Source: Nibribacter ruber
GTDB lineage: Bacteria; Bacteroidota; Bacteroidia; Cytophagales; Hymenobacteraceae
DNA length: 64,000 nt
Assembly: GCF_009913235.1 (NCBI RefSeq)
Contig: NZ_CP047897.1
Location: 1,693,501 to 1,757,500 of the forward strand
Direction of reading: 5' to 3'
Part shown: piece by piece, positions 40,864 through 50,475 of the stretch
How the letters are laid out: each line of letters opens with the position of its first letter
How positions within the stretch are numbered: position 1 is the first letter of the stretch
Position numbers and translations under genes: made by a program
Notes under the pieces: model-generated
The model's database searches: none
Told to the model about the DNA's origin: nothing
What the model saw: the letters and a program-made list of their open reading frames with translations, nothing else

Positions 40864-42699
40864 ATGATGAATACCTCCGCTTCTGATTCCCTTTTCCCCG
40901 AGTTCACCGGCCCTTCGCCCGCGCAGTGGGAAGAAAAAATCAGCAAAGACTTAAAAGGCATTGACCCTCAAGAACTGCATTGGCAGAGCTATGAAGGCAT
41001 TGACGTGGCGCCTTTCTATACCAAAGAAAACCTGCCGCAAGGACTCCAATACCAAACCCAGCCCGGCGAATTCCCTTTTTTGCGCTCCCCTAAAACGGGC
41101 ACCAACACATGGTTGAACCTACAGGCCATCCGGGTGACCGGCAAAGGCCATGACGCCGTGGACAAAGCCGCCGATGCCCTCACCCGCGGCGCCGATGGCA
41201 TCCATTTCATCATTGAGAATGGGATTGACTTTGACGTGGACTACCTGATGCGGCACATTGCGCTGGCAGAGGTGCCCGTATCCTATACCGTCTCTACAGA
41301 AGCCGCTAACTTCCTGCACCATCTGGTGACGGGGCTGTACCGCAAAGGCCTTTCCTTGAACCAACTGACTGGCTTTTTAAAGTGCGCGCCTATCCTTTCT
41401 TCGGAGAGCTACAAGGCGCTGGACATGGAGCACGTGAAACACCTGCTGGAGCAAACCCTGGATGCGCCTAACTTCTACGCCCTTACCATCAACGGTTCGC
41501 ATTTCAGTAACAAAGGCGCCACGCTGGTGCAGGAGATTGCCATTTCTCTGGCCATTGCGGTGTGCTACACCAACGGCCTGACGAATGAGATTCTGCCGGT
41601 AGAGCGCTTGTTCAGAGACATGCAGTTTCATTTGTCTGTGGGCACCAATTACTTTTTTGAGATTGCCAAGTTTAGAGCCGTTAGGTTGCTTTGGTCTAAA
41701 GTGGTAGAAGCCTACAAAGCTCCGCTAGAGTCGGCGGCGCATCTGCGCATCCATGCCTCCACCTCGCGCTGGCACCAAGCCACGCTGGACCCGCACACCA
41801 ACCTGTTGCGCCATACCACTGAGCTGATGAGCGCCATCATGGGCGGCGTTGATTCTGTAGAAGTGGAGCCGTTCGACAGCACCTATAAAGAACCGAATGC
41901 CTTTAGTGAGCGCATTGCCCGCAATATTTCCATTATCTTAAAGGAAGAGGCGTACCTGCACCAGGCAATTGACCCGGCCGCTGGTTCCTATTATATAGAG
42001 TACCTCACCCAAGAGATTGCCGAAAAAGCCTGGGCGCTGTTCCAGGAAATTGAGGGCTTGGGCGGTTTCATGGCGGCCTCCAACTCGGGCTTCATCCAGG
42101 ATTTAATTAAAGACGCCAGCAACGAGAAGTTCAAGAACATTGCCAGCGGCAAAGAGGTTATTCTGGGCACCAACAAATATCCCAATACCAACGAAAAGCA
42201 CGACTACAACCCCGAGGCGTTAATGCAAAGCCGGGACTTCGACAATACCCGCGCCGCTTACCCATATGAGGTCATGCGCCTGGCCACCGAAATGCACCTG
42301 CGTAAGAAACAGCGCCGTCCATTGGCAGTGGTGGTACACATGGGCACCGCCATTCAAGAGCACATTCATGCCTCCTTCGCGCGCGAGTTCTTCACCTGCT
42401 CTGGCTTTACCACGCAGGTAGTGAAGGCAGATACGGTTCAAGAGGCCTTAACTTCTGTCAAATCCTTGGACGCGCAGGTGATTGTGATGGCCACGCCAGA
42501 AAAGGCTTTCTCAGACTTCGCAGATGAGTTTGCCCGCGGCATGCGTGCCCAGCACAAACAAGGCCCAGCCTTGATTCTGGCAGATGATCCCATGCACCTG
42601 AAAGATGAACTGCGCGCCAACGGTTTTGACGAATTCCTCTTCCAAGGCTGTGACACCAAAGAAATCATCACCCGCATTCAGGAACGCCTAGGCGCGTAA
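40864..42699 (+). CDS. mutA: Methylmalonyl-CoA mutase small subunit
   Basis: A 611-residue non-catalytic beta subunit of adenosylcobalamin-dependent methylmalonyl-CoA mutase. The barrel part is recognisable (TSRWHQATLDPHTNLLRHTTE, here seen near residue 298; SERIARNISIILKEE near 347; DPAAGSYYIE near 370). The C-terminal flavodoxin-like domain lacks the DxHxxG cobalamin motif, reading VHMGTAIQEHIHASF instead, as expected for the small subunit. It pairs with the product of 43345-45477; the enzyme interconverts methylmalonyl-CoA and succinyl-CoA in propionate metabolism. Start ATG 40864, with another ATG next to it. Confidence 0.93.
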   Translation: MMNTSASDSLFPEFTGPSPAQWEEKISKDLKGIDPQELHWQSYEGIDVAPFYTKENLPQGLQYQTQPGEFPFLRSPKTGTNTWLNLQAIRVTGKGHDAVDKAADALTRGADGIHFIIENGIDFDVDYLMRHIALAEVPVSYTVSTEAANFLHHLVTGLYRKGLSLNQLTGFLKCAPILSSESYKALDMEHVKHLLEQTLDAPNFYALTINGSHFSNKGATLVQEIAISLAIAVCYTNGLTNEILPVERLFRDMQFHLSVGTNYFFEIAKFRAVRLLWSKVVEAYKAPLESAAHLRIHASTSRWHQATLDPHTNLLRHTTELMSAIMGGVDSVEVEPFDSTYKEPNAFSERIARNISIILKEEAYLHQAIDPAAGSYYIEYLTQEIAEKAWALFQEIEGLGGFMAASNSGFIQDLIKDASNEKFKNIASGKEVILGTNKYPNTNEKHDYNPEALMQSRDFDNTRAAYPYEVMRLATEMHLRKKQRRPLAVVVHMGTAIQEHIHASFAREFFTCSGFTTQVVKADTVQEALTSVKSLDAQVIVMATPEKAFSDFADEFARGMRAQHKQGPALILADDPMHLKDELRANGFDEFLFQGCDTKEIITRIQERLGA

Positions 42700-42702
42700 A
42701 CA

Positions 42703-42735
42703 GAGTCGCGAGTTTTGAGTCTTGAGTCGCGAGCC
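42703..42735. repeat. Short GAGTCGCGAG direct repeats
   Basis: GAGTCGCGAG occurs twice with TTTTGAGTCTT between, 3' of mutA. Related in letters to the GAGTC BIME family but not clearly palindromic. Confidence 0.4.
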
Positions 42736-42751
42736 ATGGATTTTTAAACTT

Positions 42752-42789
42752 CGTTTTTGGCCTGTTTTCCAAGAATCAGGCTAAAAACG
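42752..42789. repeat. 38-bp palindromic element, copy 20
   Basis: CGTTTTTGGCCTGTTTTC, CA, AGAATCAGGCTAAAAACG, with AACTT/AAGTT flanks that extend the stem by 5 bp. Confidence 0.93.
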
Positions 42790-42809
42790 AAGTTACCACC
42801 AACAGTATT

Positions 42810-43268
42810 TTGAAACGATTACTTCTTCTATTTACTATTCTGCTTACGCACCTAACTATGGCTGACTCTTTGGAAAACGAGCTAACTTCTATCACCGCTG
42901 AAAGCCCCCTAGAAGGTGCCAGAAAAGGCTTGGACGGACAAGTGAACGCTTGGAACGCAGGCAATTTGGAAGAGGCGATGGGTTTCTACTGGAATTCACC
43001 GGAAATGCTCTGGATTAGTAAAAATGGCGTAGAAAAAGGCTGGCAACCGGTACTGGAAATGTTTGAACAGGACTTCAAAGACCGAAGCACCATGGGTACT
43101 TATTCCTATGAGCCGTTGCACTTAGAAGCCTTGGGGAAAGAAGCCGCTTTGTATGTAATTAAGTGGAAGATTGAGCTGAACGGCAAACGACTGATGGGCG
43201 GCATTTCGTCCCAAGTCTGGCAGAAGCTGAACGGCAAATGGGTGATTACCTCTGAGCATGCCAGCTAA
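42810..43268 (+). CDS. Exported NTF2-like (SnoaL/DUF4440-type) protein
   Basis: A 152-residue protein with a signal peptide (MKRLLLLFTILLTHLTMA) and an NTF2-like domain: LDGQVNAWNAGNLEEAMGFYW near residue 41 (core NAWNAGNLEEAMGFYW) and the strand LYVIKWKIELNGKRLMGG near 112. Such domains are small cones that bind ligands or act as enzymes; no activity can be named. TTG 42810 must be the start, because the signal peptide begins there and no ATG lies upstream in frame; the first ATG (residue 17) would remove the signal. It sits between the two mutase subunit genes but palindromic copy 20 separates it from mutA. Confidence 0.75.
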   Translation: MKRLLLLFTILLTHLTMADSLENELTSITAESPLEGARKGLDGQVNAWNAGNLEEAMGFYWNSPEMLWISKNGVEKGWQPVLEMFEQDFKDRSTMGTYSYEPLHLEALGKEAALYVIKWKIELNGKRLMGGISSQVWQKLNGKWVITSEHAS

Positions 43269-43344
43269 TCTCTCCGATTGAGCATATTATAAAAGAATTT
43301 ACTCAAGTCGTGCCTAGCGCTACTTGATTTAAGATACCAACCAC

Positions 43345-45477
<2,133 letters not shown>

Positions 45478-45489
45478 AGAGTAGCCTCA

Positions 45490-45616
45490 GGCGCGAGTCT
45501 TCAGACTCGTGACTTGGGATGGTTGGAGTCTTCAGACTCCAGTTAATAATACCTGATTGTTTCAGTGAGTCTGGAGACTCACTTCATCCTTGGTCACGAG
45601 TCTGAAGACTCGCGCC
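45490..45616. repeat. BIME: inverted pair of GAGTC-type REPs upstream of the RAYT
   Basis: GGCGCGAGTCTTCAGACTCG plus TGAC at 45490-45513 is matched perfectly, in reverse complement, at 45593-45616 (24 bases). Inside are a second palindrome on each side (TGGAGTCTTCAGACTCCA and GTGAGTCTGGAGACTCAC) and a GGATGG/CATCC spacer. This is the classical REP-pair structure. Confidence 0.93.
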
Positions 45617-45624
45617 AGAAGTTA

Positions 45625-45687
45625 GCAAACCTCCGTTTTTGGCTTGTTTTCTAGAAAACAAGCCAAAAACGGAGGTTTGCTTTTTTT
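45625..45687. terminator. 56-bp perfect palindrome with T-run, around copy 22
   Basis: GCAAACCTC and GAGGTTTGC flank copy 22, making a perfect 56-base inverted repeat (45625-45680), followed by TTTTTTT. It would end transcription from the mutase side. Confidence 0.92.
45634..45671. repeat. 38-bp palindromic element, copy 22 (perfect palindrome)
   Basis: CGTTTTTGGCTTGTTTTC, TA, GAAAACAAGCCAAAAACG. C11-G28 is replaced by T-A on both sides. Confidence 0.96.
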
Positions 45688-45710
45688 AAGTACTTGCGTA
45701 TACCCATGCC

Positions 45711-46262
45711 ATGAGCACCAAGTACAAAACTTCTAATCCAGAGGGGATATACTTTCTAAGCATGGCTACCGTGGAATGGGTAGACGTCTTTACCAGGCGG
45801 GAGTATTGTCAGATAGTCCTTGATAGCCTCAAGTTTTGTATAGAGCAGAAAGGTCTTGTGCTGCACGCTTGGGTCATCATGCCTAATCACCTACATCTGA
45901 TTGCCTCAGCGGCCGAAGGAAAGCTTCTGTCACATATTCTCAGAGACTTCAAGAAATTTACGGCCATTAAGCTTCTTACCGCTATCCAAGAAAACCCGCA
46001 AGAAAGTAGGAAAAATTGGTTGCAATGGATTTTTGAAAGCAATGGGAAGCGCAATCCAAACAACGACCATCAGCAGTTTTGGCAACAGAACAGCCATCCC
46101 ATAGAATTAGATTCTAATTTCCTGATGGAGCAGAAGTTGGAGTATCTGCATCATAATCCTGTAAAAGCTGGATTTGTAGAGGAACCTACGCATTGGCGGT
46201 ATAGTAGTGCAGGTGATTACGAAGGCGGTAAAGGGTTGCTGCCTTTAGTTCTGATTGGCTAA
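45711..46262 (+). CDS. REP-associated tyrosine transposase (RAYT, Y1/HUH superfamily)
   Basis: A 183-residue single-domain Y1 transposase of the IS200/IS605-related RAYT group. The HUH motif is HLH in WVIMPNHLHLIAS (residues about 54-66) and the nucleophile is Tyr145 in EQKLEYLHHNPVKAGFV, the RAYT signature; the end is WRYSSAGDY. RAYTs cut and mobilise REP sequences in trans and are usually single, domesticated genes. Here a perfect inverted REP pair lies just upstream (45490-45616) and a decayed one downstream (46295-46370), so these GAGTC repeats are its likely substrate. It is not a complete IS: no terminal structures or second gene are seen. Confidence 0.93.
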   Translation: MSTKYKTSNPEGIYFLSMATVEWVDVFTRREYCQIVLDSLKFCIEQKGLVLHAWVIMPNHLHLIASAAEGKLLSHILRDFKKFTAIKLLTAIQENPQESRKNWLQWIFESNGKRNPNNDHQQFWQQNSHPIELDSNFLMEQKLEYLHHNPVKAGFVEEPTHWRYSSAGDYEGGKGLLPLVLIG

Positions 46263-46294
46263 TTGAAGGTTGTAAGATGATTAAAAGTAATTAT

Positions 46295-46370
46295 GTGGAG
46301 TCTGGAAACTACAACCATTCCCTATCACTATTCTCCCGAAATCCTTCAGGCTAAATTACGACTCGCACCA
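46295..46370. repeat. Decayed GAGTC-family BIME downstream of the RAYT
   Basis: GTGGAGTCTGGAAACTAC then, 45 bases on, ACGACTCGCACCA: eroded forms of GTGAGTCTGGAGACTCAC and GAAGACTCGCGCCA from the upstream pair. Confidence 0.65.
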
Positions 46371-46382
46371 AATTCTAATCCC

Positions 46383-46420
46383 CGTTTTTGGCCTGTTTTC
46401 CAGAAAACAGGCCAAAAATG
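46383..46420. repeat. 38-bp palindromic element, copy 23
   Basis: CGTTTTTGGCCTGTTTTC, CA, GAAAACAGGCCAAAAATG. Nearly consensus; CCAG centre; T-rich tail follows. Confidence 0.94.
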
Positions 46421-46632
46421 GACTTTTTCTTTTTCTACTTAACCTAAATAAGCTGTTACCTAAAAAGGCAAGATTTCCCAATAGGTTAGCATGCTTCCTC
46501 CTAAAATTCCCTGTTTACGGCTTAGAAACAAGTAATTATCCAGATTATACAAGTTACGGATTAGGTTTTTCCTTCCTGTGGGCGGTAAAAGGGAAAGGGC
46601 ATCTTTGTAAGACCACTCCCCTACTGCCCTTT

Positions 46633-46806
46633 ATGAAGAAGTTATTGATATGTGTCTTGACTAGCCTGCTCATCTTGAGCTGTGCCACGCACCTCGCCGA
46701 AAGCAGGCAGCGTCCCGATCAAAATACCTCGTCCCAGAAGCTTAGTTTACAAAAGCAACCGCCCGCCACGCCGGGGTATTCCGCCTACATTCTTCCAACC
46801 AGATAG
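46633..46806 (+). CDS. Small lipoprotein, 57 residues
   Basis: A short gene from ATG 46633 to TAG 46804-46806. The product starts MKKLLICVLTSLLILSCATH, a full lipoprotein signal with lipobox LILSC (Cys17), then about 40 polar residues (AESRQRPDQNTSSQK...) ending in AYILPTR. It is too short for a catalytic domain; entericidin-like or surface-anchored peptide is possible but not supported. Good lipobox and an isolated position make it likely real. Confidence 0.6.
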   Translation: MKKLLICVLTSLLILSCATHLAESRQRPDQNTSSQKLSLQKQPPATPGYSAYILPTR

Positions 46807-46846
46807 AAAGCTGGCCACCAGTACCTAAGTAGTGGCACAAAGTCTT

Positions 46847-47269
46847 TTATGATTGTTCGTATTCCAGTTGGTGGGACTTAAGCCAGGCGGTGGCCTCTTC
46901 TATGTCGCCAAAAATCTGCATCGCAAATCCGTCTGCGGTTTGTTTCATTTCCTCGCTGGACAGTTTGGCCAGGGAATCTGCGTCTACCACATGAGCGAAG
47001 TACCGAAGGCCGGCGGCAATGGCTCTGGGCGTCCAGTCGGTGGCAATCCATTCCACGGCGTGGTTCCAGGGGCCAATGATCTGACGGTTGTCGTTGAGCA
47101 GGAAGGAGCAGTTATGTTGCTGGAGGATTTCGGCGCAGGCGTTGGCCCCCGCCACAATACTTTCATAGGACTGGTAGCCTATCCAGTTGTTATAGACCCA
47201 GTTGGCTTTCTCATCATATTCAACAGTGAGAAAAACCCGTCCTAAGGCATTTGTGAGTTCTTTCTTCAT
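46847..47269 (-). CDS. STAS/SpoIIAA-like domain protein
   Basis: A 140-residue soluble protein. The order of strands and helices, with WVYNNWIGYQSYESIVAGANAC early (core IGYQSYESIVAG), SFLLNDNRQIIGPWNHAVEW in the middle and FGDIEEATAWLKSH at the end, fits the small STAS/SpoIIAA-like proteins common in Hymenobacteraceae. Function is unknown; there is no partner anti-sigma gene nearby. Single gene on the minus strand. Confidence 0.6.
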   Translation of the reverse strand: MKKELTNALGRVFLTVEYDEKANWVYNNWIGYQSYESIVAGANACAEILQQHNCSFLLNDNRQIIGPWNHAVEWIATDWTPRAIAAGLRYFAHVVDADSLAKLSSEEMKQTADGFAMQIFGDIEEATAWLKSHQLEYEQS

Positions 47270-47597
47270 GAGGGAAGCGTATTATGTTACAAAAGGCATT
47301 TCATCTTAGTCTTTCGTCCAACAGCTTTTACCCATTTTAGAAACTACCCGGCGCCAGAGCGCTTACATGAGCAGCTAAGATACTGAAAGGTAGGGCTTTT
47401 CTGGCGAGGATTCTAATCTAATCTTCCTATTGTCTAATTTACAGTAGTTATTCCGGCTCACTCAGGTTCTGAATTGGTCAGTTTAAATTCTGGCAAGCAT
47501 GTACCAAGGGCGCATTTCAGCGTTAAGAAGAGAAGAGGCCCATCCATTTTGGCCTAATCTTTGAATTCTGGAGGATAGACTTTTTGTTCTGTGTAAG
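47270..47597. other. Intergenic region, divergent
   Basis: 328 bases between divergent genes. I see no gene, no palindrome copy and no firm promoter box. TAGACTTTTTG about 25 bases before ATG 47598 is weakly promoter-like. Confidence 0.4.
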
Positions 47598-48761
47598 ATG
47601 AAGACTTTAAAGACGTATTTCCTGCTTGGCACCTTCTGCCTTTTGTCTGGGGTGACCTGGGCGCAGAAGGAGGCAACTTTCTGGTACTTCGGTAGAAATG
47701 CCGCGCTCTCATTTGCAGATGGTACGCCCAAAGCCGTGAAACCAGGAAACCTCTTCAGTGAGGAAGGCAGCGCTACGGCCTCAGACGCCCGCGGCAACCT
47801 CTTGTTTTACAGCAACGGCATGCGCGTCTGGAACCGCAACGGCGAGTTGATGGCCAACGGCGATGAGCTCAAAGGCCACGAGTCTTCTACCCAGGCTGCC
47901 CTCATCCTGCCCAAACCGGGTTCCTCTTCTACCTACTACCTCTTCACCACAGACTTTCAGGGCATGAGCAACGGCTTGCAATACCATTTGGTAGACATGA
48001 GCAAGAACGGCGGCCTGGGCGAAGTCATCACCAAGAACAACCTCATTTTTGCCCCTGTGGCCGAGAAACTGACCGCCGTGCGCCATGAAAACGGCCGCGA
48101 CTACTGGATCATCACGCACCGTTGGAACAGCAGTGCCTTCTACGCTTACCTGCTCACCGCCAACGGCCTCACCTTCACGCCGGTAGAAAGCCGTTTGGGC
48201 AGTATGTCTGCCGGCGATGACGGTGCCGCCATTGGCTACCTGAAAGCCTCGCCGGCGGGTGATAAACTGGCCATGGCCACCTGGGCCACCGTGAACAAGC
48301 TGGAACTCTTTGATTTTGACCGGGCCACCGGCGTAGTGTCCAACGCCTTAGACTTAGGCCGTTTTGACGAAGCCTACGGCGTAGAGTTCTCCTCTGACGG
48401 CTCTAAACTGTACGGCGCTAAAAACGGATTGTCAGGGGGCGAGGCGCGCATCTTCCAGTTTAACCTGGAGGCCGGAAACGCCGAAGCCATCAAGCTGTCT
48501 GGCCAGCAAGTCGCCAAAAGCATGAGCCGCAAAATTGGCGCCCTGCAACTGGGCCCAGATGGACGCATCTACGTGGCGCGCAGCGGAAACAACTGGCTGG
48601 GCGTTATCCAGGAACCTAACAAACTAGGCAAGGACTGCAACTACAAAGACGCCGGCGTGAGCCTGGGCAACCAAAAAAGCGAGTTGGGCCTTCCTAACTT
48701 CCCGGGTTTCTATTTTCAAAACATCTTACCTACCACCGGCCAGGTAGTCCAGAAACAATAG
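47598..48761 (+). CDS. Secreted beta-propeller-like protein
   Basis: A 387-residue exported protein, signal peptide cut after VTWA (near residue 22). Mature text begins QKEATFWYFGRNAALSF, the usual opening of the propeller module found at the front of many type IX-secreted Bacteroidota proteins; strands LLFYSNGMRVWNRNGELM, IGYLKASPAGDKLAMATW and LQLGPDGRIYVARS are the later blades. The protein ends after the propeller at IVQKQ-like text (TTGQVVQKQ) without a type IX sorting domain, so it is likely periplasmic or released, or is a shortened member of the family. Confidence 0.75.
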   Translation: MKTLKTYFLLGTFCLLSGVTWAQKEATFWYFGRNAALSFADGTPKAVKPGNLFSEEGSATASDARGNLLFYSNGMRVWNRNGELMANGDELKGHESSTQAALILPKPGSSSTYYLFTTDFQGMSNGLQYHLVDMSKNGGLGEVITKNNLIFAPVAEKLTAVRHENGRDYWIITHRWNSSAFYAYLLTANGLTFTPVESRLGSMSAGDDGAAIGYLKASPAGDKLAMATWATVNKLELFDFDRATGVVSNALDLGRFDEAYGVEFSSDGSKLYGAKNGLSGGEARIFQFNLEAGNAEAIKLSGQQVAKSMSRKIGALQLGPDGRIYVARSGNNWLGVIQEPNKLGKDCNYKDAGVSLGNQKSELGLPNFPGFYFQNILPTTGQVVQKQ

Positions 48762-48762
48762 C

Positions 48763-48835
48763 TTGATTGTTGATTGTCAATTGCTAATTGTTGGTTCACA
48801 TAAAGTAGAAACAACTATCAGCAATCAACAATTAT
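48763..48835. repeat. Low-complexity inverted repeat of ATTGTTGATTGTC words
   Basis: GATTGTTGATTGTCAATTGC and CTATCAGCAATCAACAATTA face each other across a short gap. Same family as 54543-54616. It forms the leader of the DUF1801 gene. Confidence 0.55.
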
Positions 48836-48852
48836 TTAGGTACTTTTCATGC

Positions 48853-49263
48853 ATGGAATCTCTGGTGTTTTCTCCGCAGGTTACGGCCTATGTACAGCAA
48901 CAGGAAAGTGAATTGCAGCCTTTGCTACAACGCATGAGGCAATTTGTTCTGCAGGCGGCCCCGCAGGTAGAAGAACGTTTCATTTACAAGTGCCCTTTCT
49001 ATTATTACCTGGGCCAAATGTGCTACATGAGTACCACCAAAACCGGGTCCGTTTACCTGGGTTTTGTGAAGGGATTGCATCTCAGCAATGACCAAGGTCT
49101 CTTCGCGGAGGCAGATACCAAGCAAATCAGGAAGGTGTTTTTCCGTCCAGGTCTGCCCTTCCCCGAGGCCGCTTTGCGGGAATTACTGCAGGAAGCCATT
49201 CTGTACAACGAGTTGAAACCTTCGCAACAAATCCAATGCAAACGCCGGGCGCTGACTCAGTAG
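48853..49263 (+). CDS. DUF1801-like protein (YdhG/YjbR-type fold)
   Basis: A 136-residue cytoplasmic protein with the DUF1801 pattern: an N-terminal helix pair (LQPLLQRMRQFVLQAAPQVEERFIYKCPFYYY; core PQVEERFIYKCPFYYY) and YLGFVKGLHLSND. It folds as a small lipocalin-unlike alpha/beta domain of unknown function. ATG 48853 is used; the upstream extension to 48763 reads through the low-complexity repeat and is rejected. Confidence 0.75.
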   Translation: MESLVFSPQVTAYVQQQESELQPLLQRMRQFVLQAAPQVEERFIYKCPFYYYLGQMCYMSTTKTGSVYLGFVKGLHLSNDQGLFAEADTKQIRKVFFRPGLPFPEAALRELLQEAILYNELKPSQQIQCKRRALTQ

Positions 49264-49319
49264 GTTTCAAATCACGCCCGAGGCTTAGAAAGTAGTAAGG
49301 CCATTTTGCGGCTTCTTCG

Positions 49320-49357
49320 TACTTTTAGCGTAGTTTCCAGAAAATAGCCTAAAAACG
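49320..49357. repeat. 38-bp palindromic element, copy 24 (decayed)
   Basis: TACTTTTAGCGTAGTTTC, CA, GAAAATAGCCTAAAAACG. It ends one base before the meaB start codon. Confidence 0.7.
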
Positions 49358-49358
49358 A

Positions 49359-50342
49359 GTGCCCAAAAGATTTACCCCAGAAGAGTACGCCCAGGGCGTG
49401 TTGGCCGGTAACCGCGTGTTGCTGAGCAGAGCCATTACGCTGGTAGAAAGCACCCTGCCCTCAGACCAAACTTTGGCCCATGAAGTGATGGAACTGGTAT
49501 TGCCGCATGCGGGAAAATCTGTCAGGGTGGGTATTACGGGCGTGCCAGGCGTGGGCAAGAGTACGTTTATTGAAGCCTTCGGGAATTACTTATTAGAACA
49601 GCACGGCAAGAAACTGGCGGTGCTGGCCATTGATCCCACCAGCCAGCGCACCGGCGGAAGCATCCTGGGAGACAAAACCCGCATGGAGACTTTGGCTGCT
49701 AATCCTTCTGCGTACATCAGGCCTTCACCGGCTGGCAAAACTTTAGGCGGCGTTGCCCGCAGCACCCGCGAGAGCATTTTGCTTTGTGAGGCCGCCGGTT
49801 ATGATGTCATCTTCGTAGAGACCGTGGGCGTGGGCCAGTCTGAAACGGCCGTGCATGAGATGGTAGACTTCTTCCTGCTCTTAATGCTAGCCGGCGCAGG
49901 CGATGAACTGCAGGGCATTAAGAAAGGCATCATGGAAATGGCCGATGCCGTGGCCATCACCAAGGCAGATGGCGCCAACCTGCACCCCGCTACCAGCGCG
50001 CAGGCAGAATACCAGGGCGCTTTGCACCTCTTCCCGTTGGGCGCTTCTAAATGGAGCCCGCGCGTGACGGTCTGCTCTGCGTATGACAAAACCGGATTAG
50101 CCCCGCTCTGGGAAACCGTCATGGATTATGTGACGCTCACCCAAGAAAACGGCTCCTTCGCGCAGAGAAGAAAAGACCAAAACCTGCACTGGCTCAAGCA
50201 CAGCATCCGGCAGAGTCTGGAGGAGCGTTTTTATCAGCATCCCTTCGTGCAAGAGCAATGGGAACAGATGGCCCAGCAGGTGGTGCAAGGTCAAAAGTCT
50301 CCGTTTGCTGCGGCGGAAGAATTGTTGCAAGGCACCAAATAG
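49359..50342 (+). CDS. meaB: Methylmalonyl-CoA mutase-associated GTPase MeaB
   Basis: A 327-residue G3E-type P-loop GTPase that loads and protects adenosylcobalamin on methylmalonyl-CoA mutase. Walker A is GVPGVGKST near residues 61-69, the base-2/3 region is IDPTSQRTGGSILGDKTRM near 90-108 and ETVGVGQSE near 155 (DxxG-like), with the guanine block ITKADGAN near 205. Start is GTG 49359, one base after palindromic copy 24, so the mRNA leader is or contains the hairpin. Good functional match to mutA/mutB 4 kb upstream. Confidence 0.92.
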   Translation: MPKRFTPEEYAQGVLAGNRVLLSRAITLVESTLPSDQTLAHEVMELVLPHAGKSVRVGITGVPGVGKSTFIEAFGNYLLEQHGKKLAVLAIDPTSQRTGGSILGDKTRMETLAANPSAYIRPSPAGKTLGGVARSTRESILLCEAAGYDVIFVETVGVGQSETAVHEMVDFFLLLMLAGAGDELQGIKKGIMEMADAVAITKADGANLHPATSAQAEYQGALHLFPLGASKWSPRVTVCSAYDKTGLAPLWETVMDYVTLTQENGSFAQRRKDQNLHWLKHSIRQSLEERFYQHPFVQEQWEQMAQQVVQGQKSPFAAAEELLQGTK

Positions 50343-50351
50343 GCAAGCGGT

Positions 50352-50389
50352 AGTTTTTGGCCTCTTTTTCAGAAAAGAGCCTAAAAACG
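50352..50389. repeat. 38-bp palindromic element, copy 25
   Basis: AGTTTTTGGCCTCTTTTT, CA, GAAAAGAGCCTAAAAACG. G13-C26 of the consensus is changed to C13-G26: a compensatory swap. It is 10 bases after meaB. Confidence 0.88.
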
Positions 50390-50475
50390 CAATTTCTCAA
50401 GAAAATTTTCTTTGGCTTTTTGCTAACCTTCCGGAATCTGCGGTTATTAATGGAAATATTCCATAACCCTTTATT

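Larger units (their letters stand above)
46263..46632. other. Intergenic region with degenerate BIME and copy 23
   Basis: No gene apart from the short one at 46633. It holds the degenerate REP pair (46295-46370), palindromic copy 23 and, at 46600-46607, CATCTTTG, one mismatch from a -7 box, 26 bases before the small lipoprotein. Confidence 0.5.

Noticed and set aside
45490-46420. A complete insertion sequence around 45711
   Set aside because: The transposase is a RAYT: single gene, no target duplication or autonomous ends, and flanking REPs explain the repeats.
48763-48852. Upstream extension of the DUF1801-like gene
   Set aside because: The added codons are a low-complexity repeat found elsewhere between genes.
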